From: Anisus vortex | Lineage: Eukaryota > Mollusca > Gastropoda > Planorbidae | Assembly (NCBI GenBank): GCA_949126835.1 | Contig: OX421508.1 | Location: 16,904,898-16,968,897, forward strand | Length of the DNA: 64,000 nt | Reading direction: 5' to 3' | In this document: piece by piece, positions 61,601-64,000 of the stretch | Position numbering within the stretch: position 1 is the stretch's first letter | How the letters are laid out: each line of letters starts with the position of its first letter | The notes under the pieces: model-generated | Told to the model about the DNA's origin: nothing | The model's database searches: none | What the model saw: the letters and a program-made list of their open reading frames with translations, nothing else | Translations under genes and position numbers: made by a program

Positions 61601-62359
61601 GTTGGGTATTTCTTTGACCACATACCATGCACCAGTTAAAGTTAGTGGTTGGGTATTGCTTTGACCACATATTACGCACCAATTGAAGTGAGTGGTTGGG
61701 TAATGCTATGACCACATAACACGCACCAGTTAAAGTGAGTGGTTGGGTATTGCTTTGACCACATACCACGCACCTGTTAAAGTGAGTGGTTAAGTATTTC
61801 TTTGACCACATATAATGCGCACCAGTTGAAGTGAGTGGTTGGGTATTGCTTTGACCACATACATTGCACCAGTTGAAGTGAGTGGTTGGGTATTGCTTTG
61901 AACACATACCATGCACCAGTTTAAGTGTGTCGTTGGGTATTGAAGTGACCTCATACCATGCACCAGTTGAAGTGAGTGGTTGGGTATTGCTTTGACCACA
62001 TACCATGCACCAGTTGAAGTTAGTGGTTGAGTACTGCTTTGACCACATACCATGCACCAGTTGAAGTGAGTGGTTAAGTATTGCTTTGCCCACATACCAT
62101 GCACCAGTTAAAGTAAGTGGTTGGGTATTGCTTTGACCACATACCTTGCACCAGTTGAAGTGAGTGGTTGGATATTGATTTGACCACATACCATGCACCA
62201 GTTGAAGTGAGTGGTTGGGTATTGCTTTGACCACATAGCATGCACCAGTTAAAGTGAGTGATTGGGTATTGCTTTGACCACATTCCAACCTCCAGTTGAA
62301 GTGAGTGATTGAGTATTGCTTTGACCACATACCATGCACCAGTTGAAGTGAGTGGTGAG
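61601..62359. repeat. 47-bp satellite, block 3 (~16 copies)
   Basis: The first ~430 bp match 51961-52390 (the segment after LTR copy 1), including the odd units GTATTGAAGTGACCTCATAC and ACATATAATGCGCACC. The last units match the left flanks of LTR copies 1 and 2 (CATTCCAACCTCCAGTTG). Confidence 0.95.
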
Positions 62360-63308
62360 TGTCACGATGTATCCCGGGCGGGACACCAACTCGTCACAAT
62401 GTTGACACGGAGTGGGGTGCGGGCTATTGGTTGAGTGGGGGGAATGGTGGCTGGTTGTCGTGGGGTATTCGGTACCGATGCTGCAATCGTCCTGGAACAA
62501 TGATTACGTTTGCTCCTGGCTAGTTAAGATGTTACAACGTACGCAAACAGACAATTCTAAGATAAGCACGCAAATCGCTGGTTACAGTTCAGGTTTTTAT
62601 TTACGTTTCAAATATCCAATGATAAGATACACATATTAATTTATACAGTAATGCTGACACTAGTACACGGTAATGTTATGGAATCCAACTTTAGGTTACA
62701 CAACTATACTAGTGACAATACGTTTACTGGCTAATTCTCTACAAGTCCAAGTGTACAGTTTGGGAGCTAAGACGATGCGTCTTTCTCGAGACCTGGGCCA
62801 GAACTAGACTAAATGTACAGTGTATCAGTGAACTGCCCACCTCAGACTGAATCTAAGTTGTTGAGATAGCGTCCTCGAGTCTTGAGACACGTGATCGCGC
62901 TTAATTTGGTTGGATGGCCCTTAGTTACATTTAATTACATATGGCTCCCATTGGTCAGTTCGAACATATTATATTTACATAAAGGTAGATGTATTTGAGG
63001 GAGAATGGACTGGGGTTAAGTGAACAATTATACCGCCAACATTCGGGGAGGGGTGGGGTGTAGATGAATTAATTACTACCGCCCGCAACTCAGCGGGGGC
63101 GAACAAGGGAGACGAGGGGGGAGTCGAAGTGGATGGGGGTAGTGGCTGCGGGGGGGCGGTGAGGGGGTCTAGATAAAAGACGATTGATACAGACGTCATG
63201 CTGAATGGAGTGAAATTATCTCCCTTTGATAGAATTTTACGTGGTCATCTCAAGTAGCTGGTCGTGGGTTGGACGAGAAATAGTATGTAGGTGCGAGAGT
63301 TTCCCCGG
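62360..63308 (+). mobile_element. Solo-LTR-like element, copy 3, 3'-truncated
   Basis: It starts TGTCACGATGTATCCCGGGC in the same satellite context and follows copy 1 for about 950 bp. It then stops after GCGAGAGTTTCCCC and runs directly into 47-bp units. It has clearly more substitutions and indels than copies 1 and 2 show between themselves. The poly-A signal and right terminus are missing. Confidence 0.82.
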
Positions 63309-63815
63309 TTGAAGTGAGGGGTAGGGTATTGCTTGGACCACATATTACGCACCAGTTGAAGTGAGTGGTTGGGTAATGCTTTGACCACATACCACGCACC
63401 AGTTGAAGTGAGTGGTTGGGTATTGCTTTGACCACATACCACGTACCAGTTGAAGTGAGTGGTTGGGTATTGCATTGACCACATACTATGCACCAATTGA
63501 AGTGAGTGGTTGGGTATTGCATTGACCACATACTATGCACCAGTTGAAGTGAGTGGTTGGGTATTGCTTTGACACATACCATGCACCAGTTAAAGTGGGC
63601 GGTTGGGTATTGATTCGACTACATACGATGCACCAGTTGAAGTGAGTGGTTGGGTAGTGCTTTGACCACATACCATGCACCAGTTAAAGTGAGCGGTTGG
63701 GTATTGCTTTTACCACATACCACGCAGCAGTTAAAGTGATTGGTTGGGTATTGCTTTGACCACATACCATGCACCAGTTGAAGTGAGCGGTTAGGCATTG
63801 CTTTGCCCACATACT
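63309..63815. repeat. 47-bp satellite, block 4 (~11 copies)
   Basis: The same unit, starting mid-unit (GGTTGAAGTGAGGGG) at the truncated LTR. Units are more diverged (TTGGACCAC, TGATTCGACTACATACGATG), as expected at the edge of an array. Confidence 0.94.
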
Positions 63816-63827
63816 ATCACCCTTTAA

Positions 63828-64000
63828 ATGCCATTTCTCGAGCTAAGCCAACCTTTGGTAGGACGCCCTGCATCAGATGTATTAAACAATAAAACCGTTG
63901 GACATTGTTCTAGCAACTCAATCCCCTTGAAAGCCGTGGCATTTGCTAAGCCTATCTCTGGTAAAGTACGGGAGCAAGAAATATCTGTTGGTCAATGTTC
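63828..64000 (+). other. Open reading frame running off the window, unidentified
   Basis: After a TAA at 63825, an ATG at 63828 opens a frame of 57 codons that is still open at the window end. It includes SQPLVGRPASDVLNNKTVG and AFAKPISGKVREQEISVGQC. I do not recognise a family. Its composition is more protein-like than the satellite frames and it lies just outside the array. It could be a host exon, the start of another mobile element, or chance. Confidence 0.25.

Overview
The window looks like a gene-poor, AT-rich stretch of an invertebrate animal genome. It is most likely a mollusc and probably a gastropod; that is an inference. The grounds are an intron/exon junction in front of a SoxB HMG-box gene, a family of tRNA-derived SINEs with RNase H-type LINE partners, a Helitron family, and many long minisatellites with GATA-type microsatellites. 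I see no bacterial features. Only one real host gene is visible: a SoxB2-like (Sox14/21 group) transcription factor whose main coding exon lies at about 12.36-13.35 kb on the + strand.

Layout. 1-12 kb: noncoding DNA with a long-TIR DNA transposon (1624-2472), a Helitron (2963-3407), SINE and LINE fragments, and several tandem arrays (GATA, 28-bp, 9-bp, ~53-bp, 15-bp). 12.2-14.1 kb: the Sox exon and its probable 3' UTR, with a small hAT-like MITE in it. 15-27 kb: a SINE flush against an 81-bp satellite, a 20-bp array with a 400-bp higher-order repeat, LINE tails, a homogeneous 22-bp array, and an RT/RNase H relic at 26.1 kb. 27.3-29.8 kb: a 17-bp satellite split by a nested pair (Helitron inside a hAT-like element), then a third Helitron. 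29.8-33.6 kb: low-copy noncoding DNA. 33.6-35.65 kb: a decayed RT-RNase H-CCHC LINE on the - strand.

35.8-63.8 kb is dominated by tandem repeats: a 58-bp satellite (about 66 copies), an 8-bp array, a 45-bp array, and about 18 kb of a 47-bp satellite. The 47-bp satellite has higher-order repeats of about 1.65, 1.88 and 2.2 kb. It is interrupted by a 1.46-kb solo-LTR-like element present twice almost identically and once truncated; shared flanks show it was copied with the satellite in a 9.64-kb duplication. Dozens of long ORFs there, in all three - strand frames, are a by-product of a stop-poor 47-bp unit and are not called as genes.

Relations between elements. The SINE family shares its 3' tail with the 33.6-kb LINE, which points to that LINE type as the source of its retrotransposition machinery. 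All three Helitrons carry the same tRNA-like segment with A- and B-box motifs. Coordinates of repeats are read by eye and may be off by a few bases at array edges.
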